Positions 4,889-5,097 of a DNA stretch of 5,097 nucleotides are shown in pieces. Position 1 is the stretch's first letter; each line of letters begins with the position of its first letter. This DNA comes from Prevotellaceae bacterium (GTDB lineage: Bacteria > Bacteroidota > Bacteroidia > Bacteroidales > UBA932): assembly GCA_031257655.1 (NCBI GenBank), contig JAIROF010000160.1:1-5097 (forward strand), given 5' to 3'. The notes beneath the pieces are model-generated. The model was not told where the DNA came from. It worked only from the letters and a program-made list of their open reading frames with translations, and did not search any database. Both the position numbers and the translations under genes were made by a program.

Positions 4889-5097
4889 ATGAAAATCGAA
4901 CTCAAAGAGATCACAATTCATGAATTAACAGATGGCTACAAAGACGATGGCGAAAACGGCGTTGTCGGTTATGGTGGGCGATTAGACATTCGCCCACCCT
5001 ATCAGCGTGAATTTATTTACAAAGACAAGCAGCGCGACGCCGTGATTGATACGGTTACCAACGGCTTTCCGCTCAACGTAATGTATTGGGCAGTACG
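4889..5097 (+). CDS. DUF262 domain protein, N-terminal fragment (GmrSD / ParB-like nuclease superfamily)
   Basis: From ATG 4889 the frame is open to the right edge, giving 69 complete codons; the C-terminus is outside the window. LDIRPPYQREFIYKDKQRDA (residues 32-51) is the signature start of the DUF262 domain, whose usual form is PxYQRxYxW, followed by VIDTV and GFPLNVMYW (59-67). The family's catalytic DGQQR motif should follow shortly beyond the edge. DUF262 is the N-terminal domain of the modification-dependent nuclease GmrS/GmrSD and of several phage-defence proteins, often followed by an HNH or DUF1524 nuclease domain. Restriction of foreign or modified DNA is therefore a reasonable expectation but is not proven here. 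Shine-Dalgarno support is weak (AAAAGA just upstream). The gene is on the opposite strand from everything else in the window and starts 8 nt after the right 19-bp inverted repeat. Confidence 0.87.
   Translation, partial: MKIELKEITIHELTDGYKDDGENGVVGYGGRLDIRPPYQREFIYKDKQRDAVIDTVTNGFPLNVMYWAV

Overview
The window looks like a chromosomal segment from a GC-rich member of the Bacteroidota, probably Bacteroidales. Three things point there. The AAA-ATPase-like gene at the left edge has a textbook Bacteroidota promoter (TTTG, 20 bp, TACATTTG). The families present are common in that phylum: AAA-ATPase-like/PD-(D/E)XK protein, DUF262 protein and a Bacteroidales-type outer-membrane barrel protein. The interspersed palindromic repeats are also of a kind often seen in these genomes. 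No species can be named.

Layout: (1) 1-235, minus: N-terminal part of an AAA-ATPase-like protein that leaves the window on the left, with its promoter at 261-292. (2) 354-2588, minus: a complete Cu(I)-type P1B ATPase (copA), with a strong ribosome binding site at 2595-2603. (3) 2648-2877: a minisatellite of three 51-52 bp direct units with a 21-bp palindromic core, followed by an inverted fourth copy. (4) 2893-4014, minus: a secreted, probably outer-membrane beta-barrel protein of unknown function. (5) 4050-4207: a composite repeat of two nested inverted repeats (19-bp outer arms, 26-bp inner arms) in the leader of that gene. (6) 4208-4297: nothing recognised. (7) About 4298-4888: an AT-rich stretch with two tightly spaced small membrane-protein ORFs on the minus strand and a 289-bp segment (4592-4880) bounded by perfect 19-bp inverted repeats. 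(8) 4889-5097, plus: the N-terminus of a DUF262 (GmrSD/ParB-like nuclease superfamily) protein that leaves the window on the right.

The left four-fifths reads as housekeeping or accessory metal and envelope genes, all on the minus strand. copA exports copper from the cytoplasm. The upstream barrel protein has no demonstrated link to it and the two are separated by the repeat cluster. The right end looks like the edge of an acquired defence-type island: base composition drops sharply, the strand switches, and the DUF262 gene sits directly beside the 19-bp inverted repeats.

The most interesting region is 4298-4888. The perfect inverted repeats could bound an invertible regulatory segment or be the ends of a small mobile element. 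One arm lies in the probable leader of the DUF262 gene. The other lies in the 5' part of a small membrane ORF that has no normal start codon. This can be tested by looking for inverted reads or for empty sites in relatives.
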